Shown here piece by piece: positions 1 through 7,870 of a stretch of 64,000 nucleotides of DNA. This DNA is from Acidovorax soli (GTDB lineage Bacteria; Pseudomonadota; Gammaproteobacteria; Burkholderiales; Burkholderiaceae_C), in NCBI RefSeq assembly GCF_900107605.1, contig NZ_FNQJ01000016.1, forward strand, positions 19,401-83,400, read 5' to 3'. Both the position numbers and the translations under genes were made by a program. Each line of letters begins with the position of its first letter. Within the stretch, counting starts at the first letter, position 1. The notes beneath the pieces were generated by a model. The model searched no databases. It was given only the letters and a program-made list of their open reading frames with translations, and was not told the origin of the DNA.

Positions 1-981
1 GGCGGCGGTGATGCCATCCACGAAGGCGATCACGGAGGGGTTCTTGCCCCACTTGCGGAAGCTCGGCGCGGCGGCGATGGTGATCAGGTAGCAGGGCAGG
101 AAGGTGCCTGCGGCGGCCACGATGGCTCCCGGCATGCCTGCCACCATGTAGCCGATGAAGGCGGTGGTGATGACCACGGGCCCCGGCGTGATCATGGCCA
201 CCGCCACCGCGTCCACGAATTGCCGGTCGGTCAGCCAATGGTGCTCGGTCACAACCCCGCCGTAGAGGAAAGGCACGATCGCCAGGCCCGAGCCGAACAC
301 AAAGGCCCCTGCCTTGGCGAAGAAGATGCCGATTTGAACCAGCAGGCTCGGGTCGGAGAAGGCTCCCGAGAATGGGGCCAGCCAAGCGGGAGCGGCGATG
401 GAGAGCGCATTGGCTCCTGGCTTGGGCTTGCGGCGGACGATCCAGACCAGGACGCCTGCGGCGATGAACAGCCAGGCGATTTCCGATTGGGTGGCGATGG
501 TCACGGCCGCCAGCGCGGCGAAGATGGCCCACAGCAGCTTGTCCTTGCCCAGGCTCTTGGTGGCGAGCTTGTGGGCCCCGATGGCCATGATGCCGACCAC
601 GGCGGCGGCGACCCCGTAGAAGACGGCCGCCATCCAGGGCAGCCCGCCAAATGCTTGGTAGGCCCAGCCGATGGCCGCGACCATAAGGAACGAGGGCAGC
701 ACGAACGCCAGGCCCGCCACGGTCGCTCCGAGGATGCGGTGGTGGACGAAGCCTAGGTAGATCGCGAGCTGGGCGGCCAGCGGCCCCGGCGCGATCTGCG
801 AGAAGGCCAAGCCCTCCTTGTAATCGGCATCGGTGATCCAGGCCTTGCCCTCGACCAGGTCGCGGCGCATGAACCCGACCAAGGCCACGGGACCTCCGAA
901 TCCGAAGGTGCCCAGCCGCAAGAAGTAGGCGGCCATTTGCCAGAGGGTGTAAGAGGGGGCTGAGGCAGCGGGCGCAGTCAT
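1..981 (-). CDS. chrA: Chromate efflux transporter ChrA (C-terminus beyond window)
   Basis: CHR-family inner-membrane transporter that exports chromate. The reading frame stays open from the ATG at 981 to the first base of the window, giving 327 residues; long ChrA proteins are about 400, so the C-terminal part is missing. Family signatures are visible: LRLGTFGFGGPVALVG near the N-terminus, FSQIAPGPLAAQLAIYLG around residue 60, and the second-half counterpart VAMITPGPVVITTAFIGYM. The start overlaps the chrB stop as ATGA, so the two are probably translationally coupled. Identification is secure; only completeness is unknown. Confidence 0.93.
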   Translation of the reverse strand, partial: MTAPAASAPSYTLWQMAAYFLRLGTFGFGGPVALVGFMRRDLVEGKAWITDADYKEGLAFSQIAPGPLAAQLAIYLGFVHHRILGATVAGLAFVLPSFLMVAAIGWAYQAFGGLPWMAAVFYGVAAAVVGIMAIGAHKLATKSLGKDKLLWAIFAALAAVTIATQSEIAWLFIAAGVLVWIVRRKPKPGANALSIAAPAWLAPFSGAFSDPSLLVQIGIFFAKAGAFVFGSGLAIVPFLYGGVVTEHHWLTDRQFVDAVAVAMITPGPVVITTAFIGYMVAGMPGAIVAAAGTFLPCYLITIAAAPSFRKWGKNPSVIAFVDGITAA

Positions 982-1931
982 GGCTTGGCTTTCACGGAGG
1001 TTGGGTCTTGTTGGAAATGGGCGAGCAGGCCGTCGAACACGCCGAAGGCGGCGGCGAGCAGCTTGTCGTCGTCTTCGAAAGTCGAGCGCAGTCCGGAGAG
1101 GACCGCTTCGAGGCCGGCAGCCTCGGGCGGCTGGATGCCGCCGACATCGAGGAAGTGGACGATCGCCCCAATGCGGCCCATCGCGGCATCGTCAAGTCCG
1201 AAGCTGGCAATCAAGACCTCGAAGGTCACGCGCGCGCCGACATGGGTGAAGGCAGCCCCGTCGAAGTCGAAGCCCAGGGCGGACTTTGGGCATTTCGAGG
1301 GCGCGTCCAGCCAAAGGAATTTGGCCTTGGCGTCGATGCGGCGGCGGATGAGCCACGCGCTGGCAAGCCGGTCCACCCATGGCCGCTTGCGGGTCGCCCA
1401 AGTCCGGCCCTTGTAGTCCTTCGGGTCGAGCAGCGCGATGGCTCCCTGCGATGCGGTCGGCTCTCCGGGGGACGCCAACTCGCGGGCGGCGGCCTCGAAC
1501 TCCCGCAAGGCCTGCTCGGCCTGCCGCCTGGGCTCTCCTGGGAAGTAGTCGATGGCGCTCAGGGCGTCGAACGCCTTGGCGAGCTTGGCGGACTGCTTGA
1601 GCGCGGCGGCGGGCTCTTCGGGATCGAGGGCCAAGCGGGCATCGGCGATGCCCGCCAGCAATTCCGCGTAGGCCTCAGAGCGATCGAAGAGCTTTTCGAA
1701 CTCCGCAGCGTCGGAGGGCGAAGCCCCCAGCACCAAGGCGGTTCCGCCCGAGCCCTGCACATCGGCCGCGATGGCTTCGAAGGCTTCGCGGCATGCTGGG
1801 CGATCCGGCAGCAGGTAGACGCCATCGCGCAAGGATGCGGAGCCCGTTGCCTTGATAGCTCGCCAAGCACGCATGCGGGCGGTGGCGTTTTCTGTGGGCA
1901 GGCTGGTGATGAGGGTGATCCAAGAGTCCAT
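978..1931 (-). CDS. chrB: Chromate resistance/sensor protein ChrB
   Basis: 317 residues, with a ChrB N-terminal domain (MDSWITLITSLPTENATAR, then LRDGVYLLP) and a ChrB C-terminal domain (DRLASAWLIRRRIDAKAKFL, later HFLDVGGI). In studied systems ChrB is needed for high-level resistance and acts as a chromate-responsive regulator of its own operon. The frame is open upstream to 2165, but the family start is clearly MDSWITLI, placed at 1931 just below an AT-rich promoter region. First gene of a chrB-chrA operon. Confidence 0.92.
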   Translation of the reverse strand: MDSWITLITSLPTENATARMRAWRAIKATGSASLRDGVYLLPDRPACREAFEAIAADVQGSGGTALVLGASPSDAAEFEKLFDRSEAYAELLAGIADARLALDPEEPAAALKQSAKLAKAFDALSAIDYFPGEPRRQAEQALREFEAAARELASPGEPTASQGAIALLDPKDYKGRTWATRKRPWVDRLASAWLIRRRIDAKAKFLWLDAPSKCPKSALGFDFDGAAFTHVGARVTFEVLIASFGLDDAAMGRIGAIVHFLDVGGIQPPEAAGLEAVLSGLRSTFEDDDKLLAAAFGVFDGLLAHFQQDPTSVKAKP

Positions 1932-2049
1932 GTCGAATAATCTATTTGTATGTAGAGATATTTTCAATATTGTAGATGTAAATACATAAACCATCGTGCT
2001 GCATGGCGATCCTCGCCGTCCAAGCTGGGAAAATGGAGGCATGGAACAC
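1932..2049. promoter_or_regulatory. AT-rich divergent promoter region between chrB and the permease gene
   Basis: Bases about 1935-1991 are strikingly AT-rich in a GC-rich region and hold two direct TGTAGA repeats (in TATGTAGAGAT and TTGTAGATGT). This is the obvious place for the chrBA promoter and a regulator site, possibly for ChrB itself. No exact operator consensus is claimed. Confidence 0.5.
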
Positions 2050-3096
2050 ATGAAGTCGAATCCTGGGATCGCAGCCGCATTGGGCGCGGCCCTCTTGTTC
2101 GGAGCTGGCGCTCCGCTCGCCAAGCTGCTGTTGGAAGGCGCGGGGCCGTGGATGCTCGCGGGCATCTTCTACCTGGGCTCCGGTCTGGGCCTTTGGGCTT
2201 ACAGGAGAGCATCCAGAGCGGCTCCCGCGAGGCTTCCCAGGGGAGAAGCGAAGTGGCTGGCCGGCGCTATTGCTTTCGGCGGGGTGGCAGGCCCTGTCCT
2301 GCTGATGCTAGGGCTCTCGGCCATGCCTGCTTCCGGCGCGTCACTGCTGCTCAATGCGGAGGGCGTCTTCACCGCCTTGCTGGCCTGGTTCGCATTCCAT
2401 GAGAACTTCGACCGCAGGATTGCCTTGGGCATGGTCGCTATCGCCGCTGGAGCCTTGCTGCTGAGCTGGCCGGAGCAAGCGGACTTCGCAGGACTTTGGC
2501 CCGCCTTGGCGATCCTGGGGGCTTGCTTCTGCTGGGGCATCGACAACAACCTGACCCGCAAGGTTTCTCTGAGCGATGCGACCTGGATCGCATCAGTCAA
2601 AGGCCTGTGCGCGGGATCGGTCAATCTCGCCTTGGCTCTGATCGTCGGGGATGCCTTGCCATCGGCTGCTTCGATCGGAGCGGCGATGCTGGTGGGCTTT
2701 CTGGCCTACGGCGTGAGCCTGGCCTTGTTCGTGGTGGGCCTGCGCCACCTGGGTGCGGCCAGGACCGGGGCCTACTTCTCGGTCGCGCCCTTCTTCGGGG
2801 CCATCCTCGCTCTGGCAGGCGGCGAGCCGATCACAGCGAAGCTCTTGGCTGCCGGCCTATTGATGGGCCTTGGCGTTTGGCTCCATTTGACGGAGAGCCA
2901 CGCCCATGCCCATGTCCACGAGCCAATGGAGCACGCGCATGAGCACGCGCACGACGAGCACCATCAGCATGCGCATCCTTGGGCTCCGGGGCTCGCGATG
3001 AAGGCCGACGAGAAGCACACGCATCCGCATCGGCATGAGCCCATGGAGCATGAGCACGCGCATTTCCCCGACGCCCACCACCAGCATTCCCACTGA
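2050..3096 (+). CDS. EamA/DMT-family permease with a C-terminal histidine-rich tail
   Basis: 348 residues: about ten hydrophobic segments in two EamA-like halves, then a cytoplasmic or periplasmic tail from about residue 280 with roughly two dozen histidines mixed with Glu, Asp and Met (ESHAHAHVHEPMEHAHEHAH is one stretch). The tail has an internal duplication around HEPMEH. DMT permeases move small metabolites; His-rich tails usually bind divalent metals, so a metal-linked role is inferred, supported by the divergent chromate genes. The ATG at 2050 is preferred over 2041 because GGAGG at 2035-2039 is only one base from 2041. Confidence 0.82.
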   Translation: MKSNPGIAAALGAALLFGAGAPLAKLLLEGAGPWMLAGIFYLGSGLGLWAYRRASRAAPARLPRGEAKWLAGAIAFGGVAGPVLLMLGLSAMPASGASLLLNAEGVFTALLAWFAFHENFDRRIALGMVAIAAGALLLSWPEQADFAGLWPALAILGACFCWGIDNNLTRKVSLSDATWIASVKGLCAGSVNLALALIVGDALPSAASIGAAMLVGFLAYGVSLALFVVGLRHLGAARTGAYFSVAPFFGAILALAGGEPITAKLLAAGLLMGLGVWLHLTESHAHAHVHEPMEHAHEHAHDEHHQHAHPWAPGLAMKADEKHTHPHRHEPMEHEHAHFPDAHHQHSH

Positions 3097-3104
3097 GGCA
3101 AGCG

Positions 3105-3144
3105 CTCCGCCAAGTTTTTGGAAAACGAGGCCATTTTGGCGGAG
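3105..3144. terminator. Hairpin after the permease gene
   Basis: CTCCGCCAA at 3105-3113 pairs with TTGGCGGAG at 3136-3144 (9 bp, 22-nt loop), right after the permease stop. There is no good T-tract, so termination is tentative. Confidence 0.35.
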
Positions 3145-3497
3145 TCGGTTCCGCTTTTGAGGCGTTTGGCTCTCTGTAAAACAGCCTCCCTGTGAAGCAG
3201 GGTCTATCGGGCTGCTTCAAACTCCGCCAAGTCAGAGCCAAATTCAATGATGTTCTGCTGAAAATCCAGTATTCATGCGGGTTGCGATGCAATGCGCGAA
3301 TGATGGGCCATCATGGGGGTGTGACCGCTCAGATCGCTCGCAAGCTTGGGCCTTTCCCTCTGGGAAACTGCCTTGTCTTCTATGTTTTCAGAGGGGAATT
3401 CCATCTTTTTCTATCAAGCCATGTTGTCCTGCGTTGCGCCTCTCACAAGCCACGTTGATCTGTCAAGCTTGCCGCCAAGCTGCCTGAAAGGGATGGC
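3145..3497. other. Non-coding stretch holding an island-end-like repeat
   Basis: No convincing gene. Every frame is short and unrecognised. It contains the left member of an imperfect 48-bp direct repeat (3274-3321) that recurs at 10585-10632, and ends just before a decayed integrase gene. Confidence 0.5.
3274..3321 (+). repeat. Left copy of imperfect 48-bp direct repeat (possible attachment site)
   Basis: Matches 10585-10632 at 37 of 48 positions without gaps. The first 10 bases (CATGCGGGTT) are identical and the last 21 differ at one base. It lies 177 bp before an integrase remnant that reads inward, as expected of an integrative-element end. Confidence 0.5.
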
Positions 3498-3850
3498 ATG
3501 AATCTTGATCTGACCGAAGACCTTGTTCAGAAGGTGTCTCTGATGAAGATGCCCAAGGCTGGGTTGAAATTCGAACAGTGGCAGCCGACCGATAGCTCTA
3601 ATTATCTCGTCTATGACACCAGCCGAAAGGCTCCGTCCGGATTCGCTGTCCGGGTGGGGCCAGGGCATCGGTATATGTGGTCGAGAAGATGGTCCGAGGC
3701 AAGAAGCCCAAGATCGATGTGGGGCTAGCCTGGGGCCAACGGGGACCCGAAATACCCCTGCCGCTTGTCAAGGCGAGGGACAAGGCTCGCGAGAAGGTCG
3801 CATTGACCGTCAAGCATGGGACCAACCCCAGCCCCAACCCCACCTTCTGA
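3498..3850 (+). pseudogene. Tyrosine integrase remnant (DUF4102-type N-terminal domain)
   Basis: The first reading frame (3498-3728) gives MNLDLTEDLVQ, YDTSRKAPSGFAVRVGPG, the arm-DNA-binding start of phage/island integrases. Near base 3670 the homology moves to another frame (VYVVEKMVRGKKPKIDVGLA, then PLVKARDKAREKV) and stops at 3850. So it has a frameshift and lacks the core-binding and catalytic domains, which make up most of a normal 400-residue integrase. AAGGGA lies upstream of the ATG. It marks the stretch as an immobilised integrative element. Confidence 0.75.
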
Positions 3851-4123
3851 TGAATATGCGAATAGTGTCCAGGGGGCACAGCTTTCGAACGGACGAGCGG
3901 TTCGAGACGCCCGGCAGGGACCGACGTGGAAAAGGGCAGACGGTTTCCTGGCGCGCAAGCCCCAGTGGAGTCCGCCCGAGGGCCTTGGGTGGAGCGCTCC
4001 CGGGCGCGACGGCTGAGGGTGCAATGCCGGGCCGACCGGCCAAGAAGTCAGCTCAAGCGGGTCAGACGCCGCAGCCTGGTCGCCTGCCCGGAGGAGTCGA
4101 GCGGCGCTTCGCGCTGCGGGAGC
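3851..4123. other. Non-coding stretch after the integrase remnant
   Basis: No recognised gene or RNA. Long frames exist on both strands because of high GC but none resembles a protein. Probably decayed island DNA. Confidence 0.4.
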
Positions 4124-4351
4124 TCAACCGCAGCAGCCGCCAGCCCCCGCGGGCCCGCCTGTCTCTGGGTGTTGCATCGACGGGCACTTGACCGATCCGT
4201 AGCTGCAAAAGACGCAGCAATCGCCAGGGAGGGGCCGAAGGACAGAGTGGCACTCGCCGCATTCATGGAAGAACTGGCAAGCGTCGAGGGGCATTTCCAG
4301 CTCGGCTTGGTGGCCGCACAGAGGGCACGTGAGGACGGAGCGAGTTTGCAT
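4124..4351 (-). CDS. Small cysteine-rich (zinc-ribbon-like) GDCCVFCSYG protein
   Basis: 75 residues with CPLCGHQAE near the N-terminus, CGEC in the middle and the signature GDCCVFCSYGSVKCPSMQ near the C-terminus. Small proteins with this signature are familiar from metal-resistance islands and are uncharacterised; paired CxxC motifs suggest zinc binding. It follows the thioredoxin-like gene of the sigma-factor operon. The glycine-rich tail after the signature may be an extension. Confidence 0.7.
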   Translation of the reverse strand: MQTRSVLTCPLCGHQAELEMPLDACQFFHECGECHSVLRPLPGDCCVFCSYGSVKCPSMQHPETGGPAGAGGCCG

Positions 4352-4360
4352 GTTGTCGCC

Positions 4361-4783
4361 TTATGCTACGCCGGCTACGCCGGCTACGCCGGCTACGCCG
4401 CTGGGCAGCCGCGAAAATTTTCGTTCGGTCTGGTCCCGAGCAGAACCGTCCCGGACGGTGTCTCCCCCAATCAAAACGAAGCTGGATGTTCCGGCGACTG
4501 CGAATTTCCTGGCCAGATCGATGCGCTGCGCAATGTCGGCGGGCATCAGGTTGCGATGGGTCTCGCGCAGCTTTTCGACCATCGGCCTCGTCGCCTGGCA
4601 AGGCCCGCGGCTCGCCGAGAAGAAGTAATGCAGCCGCCCCGAATCCCCCGAGGCTGGGCCGTCGATGGCAGAGGTGTCGGGTGCGGGCCGGCCGCCGCTT
4701 CGCTTTGCGCAAAACCACATCAGTGCTTGCATGGAAGCGAGTAGGGCGACGACGGCGAGGATTGCGATGGGAGCTCAACTCAT
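4361..4783 (-). pseudogene. Membrane-anchored thioredoxin-like gene, interrupted at codon 3
   Basis: The natural start is the ATG at 4783, which overlaps the sigma-factor stop as ATGA, but the third codon is TGA (ATG AGT TGA). The frame continues with a hydrophobic anchor (APIAILAVVALLASMQALMW) and a thioredoxin-like domain (PMVEKLRETHRNL, RIDLARKFAVAGTSSFVLI). The active-site position reads ASRGPC where CGPC is expected, so one catalytic cysteine is lost. The C-terminus has four GVA units from a 9-bp tandem repeat. A restart at 4732 would lack the anchor. One base change or a sequencing error could explain the stop; together with the lost cysteine, decay is likelier. Confidence 0.65.
4365..4400 (+). 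repeat. Four tandem copies of a 9-bp unit (GCTACGCCG)
   Basis: Four exact GCTACGCCG units encode Gly-Val-Ala repeats at the end of the thioredoxin-like frame on the minus strand. Probably slippage expansion. Confidence 0.85.
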
Positions 4784-5349
4784 GACTTGCCTCCGGCCTT
4801 GATTTTCGGTTGCGCGGCGGGTTCGCCGCCTCCCCCCAGAAGATACTCCCGCACCAATTCCCGCGCGCGATGCAGCCGGCTCTTGATCGCGGGGGCGTTC
4901 TCGTCGAGGCGCTCGGCGATCTCGGCGATGGTGAGCTCCTCGAAGTCGCGCAGCAGTATCACTTCGAGGTAGTGCGCTGGCAGGGACTCCAGGGCGTGCG
5001 CCAGGTCGATGCGAAGCGCGTCGTCCGAGCGGCAGGCGAGCTGCTGCTCTGCGATTTCCTCTTCGAGCGGCTCATGCCTGAACATCATGCGCTCGAGACG
5101 CCGGCACTCCCGTTTGATGACGACGAAGAGCCAGGAGGAGAAAGCGGCTGCGGCCTTCAGGCCCTTGACCTTGCGGGAGATCGTCAGCAGCGACTCTTGG
5201 ACGGCGTCGTCGACGTCGCTCGCGTGGCAGTGCCTGCGGGCGTAGCGCCGGGCGTCGGCCTGGCACACCGCCAAAAGGCGGCCGATGGCGGCCGGGTCGC
5301 CCGTTTGAGCGGCCAGGATGAGAGGCGTGTGGTCAGCCGCCGTTGCCAT
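4780..5349 (-). CDS. ECF-type RNA polymerase sigma factor
   Basis: 189 residues. Region 2 is visible as DVDDAVQESLLTISRKVKGL with SSWLFVVIKRECRR, and region 4 as ALESLPAHYLEVILLRDFEE followed by LTIAEIAERLDENAPAIKSR. It directs RNA polymerase to a dedicated promoter set. The ATG at 5349 lies 2 bases after the DUF2892 stop; the frame is open further upstream but that part overlaps the DUF2892 gene. No classical anti-sigma gene is adjacent. The promoter of its operon (5602-5634) matches two other promoters in the island, so it is probably autoregulated. Confidence 0.88.
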   Translation of the reverse strand: MATAADHTPLILAAQTGDPAAIGRLLAVCQADARRYARRHCHASDVDDAVQESLLTISRKVKGLKAAAAFSSWLFVVIKRECRRLERMMFRHEPLEEEIAEQQLACRSDDALRIDLAHALESLPAHYLEVILLRDFEELTIAEIAERLDENAPAIKSRLHRARELVREYLLGGGGEPAAQPKIKAGGKS

Positions 5350-5351
5350 GC

Positions 5352-5558
5352 TCAATGCCCCTTGTCGAGTTTGCGGCCGACCATGGCGCACATCGGGCAG
5401 AAGCCCACCAGGCCGGTCATGGCGAGGACCGCGCCCATGGCCCCCGCGGCCATGGCCAAGGGCGAGCCCCAGCTCATGGCGGCGAAAGCCAGGGCCATCG
5501 CACCCATGACGAGGCGAAGGATGCGTTCCCACGAGGGGACATTTTTGACGTAGAACAT
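5352..5558 (-). CDS. DUF2892 (YgaP-like) small inner-membrane protein
   Basis: 68 residues beginning MFYVKNVPSWERILRLVMG, two hydrophobic segments and the ending GFCPMCAMVGRK. These features fit the DUF2892 family, whose members often accompany rhodanese, thioredoxin and metal-stress genes. AAGGAG precedes the start. It is the first gene of the sigma operon. A paired cysteine motif and location directly before the sigma gene make a sensory or sigma-restraining role conceivable, but this is inference. Confidence 0.85.
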   Translation of the reverse strand: MFYVKNVPSWERILRLVMGAMALAFAAMSWGSPLAMAAGAMGAVLAMTGLVGFCPMCAMVGRKLDKGH

Positions 5559-5601
5559 GGCGAGCTCCTTGGATAGTTTGTTTGAGGACGGTCCTCAGTG
5601 A

Positions 5602-5634
5602 CTAAGAGGAGGCGCCGCGCTGAAACGGTTCGCG
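5602..5634 (-). promoter_or_regulatory. Predicted ECF promoter P1 (DUF2892-sigma operon)
   Basis: On the minus strand CGCGAACC (5634-5627), 17 nt, CCTCTTAG (5609-5602), about 44 nt before the DUF2892 start. The same two boxes with the same spacing occur at 9451-9419 and 9568-9600. Confidence 0.72.
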
Positions 5635-5712
5635 CGCCCGGCATTTATTTCACCGGCAGGCCATTTTCGCAAGTTGGTACTTGGGGCCGGCCAAGCCATC
5701 CTGGGGATGCGC

Positions 5713-6273
5713 TCAGGTGAGCTTGTAAGCGGCGAAGCGCTCGTCAACCTGTGTGCCGAAGGCGTGATTGGAGTAGTTGCTCAGGACCTTCACGGCGACG
5801 GCCAGGACGATGTAGAGGATCTGGCTTTCGGAAAAGCCCGCTTGCAGAAATGCATCGAGCTTGCCGCGTGACGGCTTGCCATTCGTGCGGACCAGGTCCT
5901 GTGTCAGCTCGTAGAGGGCGGCGAGCCTGGCGTCGGGGATCGGCTGGCCTTGGCGGATCGCCTCCAGGACCGGGCCGGGGACACCGGAGACCTTGTCGGC
6001 AATCATGCTGTGGGCGGCGGCGCAGTAGGTGCAGCCGTTGACCAGGCTCACGGCGAGGAACACGACCTCCTGCTCGGCAGGCGTGAAGCCCGACTCGCCC
6101 CTGAACTTGCCGTAGCCGCTCAGGTAGGTGTCCAGGATGGCCGGGGCATTTGCCATGTTGGCATACATGTTGGGGATGAAGCCGACCTGCTTGAGGGCGG
6201 TGTCGAGGATCTCCTTTTGGGGTCCTTGCGCTTGGGCATGGACGACGGAAGTCAGCGTCTTGAGATAGGCCAT
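5713..6273 (-). CDS. Carboxymuconolactone decarboxylase/AhpD-family protein
   Basis: 186 residues, with the AhpD-type signature EQEVVFLAVSLVNGCTYCAA followed by AHS, giving the Glu, CxxC and His of the peroxidase-like active site. Proteins of this type reduce peroxides or act as disulfide relays, often with thioredoxin-like partners. AGGAGA lies before the ATG. It follows the AraC regulator gene by 142 bases, a gap that holds a perfect palindrome, so it may be the regulator target. Exact substrate unknown. Confidence 0.85.
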   Translation of the reverse strand: MAYLKTLTSVVHAQAQGPQKEILDTALKQVGFIPNMYANMANAPAILDTYLSGYGKFRGESGFTPAEQEVVFLAVSLVNGCTYCAAAHSMIADKVSGVPGPVLEAIRQGQPIPDARLAALYELTQDLVRTNGKPSRGKLDAFLQAGFSESQILYIVLAVAVKVLSNYSNHAFGTQVDERFAAYKLT

Positions 6274-6348
6274 GGGTTTTCTCCTGGGGATGGTGGGGCC
6301 ATCGCAGAGGGGTTTGCGATGGACTCGGCTTCATCGTAGGAGTGGAAG

Positions 6349-6365
6349 GGTCAACGAAGTTGACC
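6349..6365. promoter_or_regulatory. Perfect palindrome upstream of the AhpD-like gene
   Basis: GGTCAAC-GAA-GTTGACC, 7-bp arms with a 3-bp centre, in the gap between the AraC-type gene and the AhpD-like gene. Candidate operator; no known regulator assigned. Confidence 0.45.
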
Positions 6366-6415
6366 GAGCGTCTCAATCGGATGTCCGGGCGTTCCGCCGT
6401 GCCACCTCAGCCGAA

Positions 6416-7282
6416 TCAGTCCGCCATTGCACGCTGTTTGAGCCACTCCGAGGGCGATTGGCCGAACTTGCGCAGGAAGGCGCGATGCAAGGCGCTGGAG
6501 CTCCCGTAGCCCACGTCCAGGGCGGCGGTTTTGGCGGGAACGCCTTTGGACAGCAAGCGCTGCGCGAGCATCAGCCGCCACGACGAGAGGTAATCGGCGG
6601 GCGTGGCGCCGGTGACGCGCCGGAAGTGCTCGGCGAACCGCGCCCGCGACATGCCGGCTTGCGCCGCCAGCGAGCTCAAATCCCAAGAGCCCGAAGGACT
6701 CTGATGGATCGCGTCCAGTGCCTTGGCAAGCCTGGGGTCGGCCATGCCCGCGAGCGCGCCGCCCGAGACTTGCCCGCGCTCGATGCAATGCCTCAGCATG
6801 CGGATTGTCAGGACCTCGCAGAGCCGGTCGAGCACGGCTTGGCGACCGCTGCCCGCGCCGAACGCTTCAGAGAACATCAGCTCCAGGATCGGCTCTAGGC
6901 CTGGGCAGCCGTCGATCTCGATCAGCACCAGGTCGGGAAGGGAGTCGGAGATGGGGTTGCGCCCGCCCGCGCCCGTCAGCACCGTGGCGCAGACCACGTC
7001 GGCACCTTCGCGCTCGTTGGCCACCAGGCGGTGGCGCTCGGGGCGCGGCAGGTAGATCAGCGAGGGCCGCTCGATGAATACGTCGGGCTTTCCTGCGTTT
7101 ACCAGGTTGACCGGGCCCCGCCTGACCACATGCAGGTGGCCCCGCTGCTCGTCGCGCTTGAAATCGTGCAGGCCGCAGATGTTGCCCGTGTAGAAAACGC
7201 CCGCGCGGAGGGCGAATTGAGAGAGGAGCCGGTCCAGGGGATCGCCCACAAGAGCGGCCTCCTCAGGCGGGTTGCGTCGCAT
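6416..7282 (-). CDS. AraC-family transcriptional regulator with cupin sensor domain
   Basis: 288 residues. The N-terminal half is a cupin-like domain (AGVFYTGNICGLHDF, HLHVVRRG, LPRPERHRL). The C-terminal half has the two AraC helix-turn-helix motifs, DLSSLAAQAGMSRARFAEHF and AALDVGYGSSSALHRAFLRK. The start MRRNPPEE at 7282 lies 19 bases after the stop of the secreted barrel gene; longer frames upstream only overlap that gene. It may control the downstream AhpD-like gene. Ligand unknown. Confidence 0.87.
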   Translation of the reverse strand: MRRNPPEEAALVGDPLDRLLSQFALRAGVFYTGNICGLHDFKRDEQRGHLHVVRRGPVNLVNAGKPDVFIERPSLIYLPRPERHRLVANEREGADVVCATVLTGAGGRNPISDSLPDLVLIEIDGCPGLEPILELMFSEAFGAGSGRQAVLDRLCEVLTIRMLRHCIERGQVSGGALAGMADPRLAKALDAIHQSPSGSWDLSSLAAQAGMSRARFAEHFRRVTGATPADYLSSWRLMLAQRLLSKGVPAKTAALDVGYGSSSALHRAFLRKFGQSPSEWLKQRAMAD

Positions 7283-7301
7283 GCTCGCCCTGCCTTGAAA
7301 T

Positions 7302-7817
7302 TCAATTCGCCTGGGGAACCATCTGGCCGTCCAGGATGAAGATGCGGTCGGTGGGGTTGGCTGCCTTGATGTGGAGGGTGCCGGCGCCTTTGAGGCCCTT
7401 GAACGCGCCCGTGCCGGAGACGACTTCCCAGAACCCGTTGTCGTTGATCTGGGGCTTGCCGTCCTTGGCAGGAAGGAAGACGGCCCGCACGGTCCACTTG
7501 ATGTAGGCGACGTTGCCTTCGCCCTTGGTGGCCACCAGGTAGCCGCTGGGGTCTCCAGCCACGCCCGGGATGATGTCGTGGCGGCCAAATTCGACGATCT
7601 GGGCGCCGTCGAGCAGGCCTGAGCCAGCGGCCGTGCCTTCGCGGCGAACCATCAGCACGAAGTGGCCCGAGCCATCCTTGAAGTCGAGCTGAATCTGCTC
7701 TTTGGGGACCATGGTGGCTTGCACGCTGAGCGGATCGGCCATGGCAGCCGAGCCGACAAGCATGCTCGCCGCGAGAAGACTGGCACTGGCGATTGCGCGA
7801 GGGAGAGAGACTGTCAT
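7302..7817 (-). CDS. Secreted small beta-barrel protein (allene-oxide-cyclase/DUF3224-like guess)
   Basis: 171 residues. A Sec signal (MTVSLPRAIASASLLAASML, cut after AMA) is followed by a beta-rich domain. Its end, FWEVVSGTGAFKGLKGAGTL, is of the G-T-G-A-F-x-G-L-x-G-x-G type seen in allene-oxide-cyclase-like and DUF3224 barrels. Start at 7817 is chosen because AAGGAAAT precedes it and the signal begins there. Function unknown; periplasmic location is well supported. Confidence 0.6.
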   Translation of the reverse strand: MTVSLPRAIASASLLAASMLVGSAAMADPLSVQATMVPKEQIQLDFKDGSGHFVLMVRREGTAAGSGLLDGAQIVEFGRHDIIPGVAGDPSGYLVATKGEGNVAYIKWTVRAVFLPAKDGKPQINDNGFWEVVSGTGAFKGLKGAGTLHIKAANPTDRIFILDGQMVPQAN

Positions 7818-7870
7818 TGGATTTCCTTTGGATGTGTTAGGGGTCAGCAAACCTGTATTCAGGCAATGTT

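Noticed and set aside
3851..4123. Transposon end, because of a GGGGGCAC stretch near 3876
   Set aside because: Only a few bases resemble Tn3-type ends and no partner repeat or transposase was found.
4361..4783. TGA at codon 3 of the thioredoxin-like gene as a selenocysteine codon
   Set aside because: It lies at residue 3, far from the active site, with no SECIS-like hairpin seen; the expected residue is Trp.
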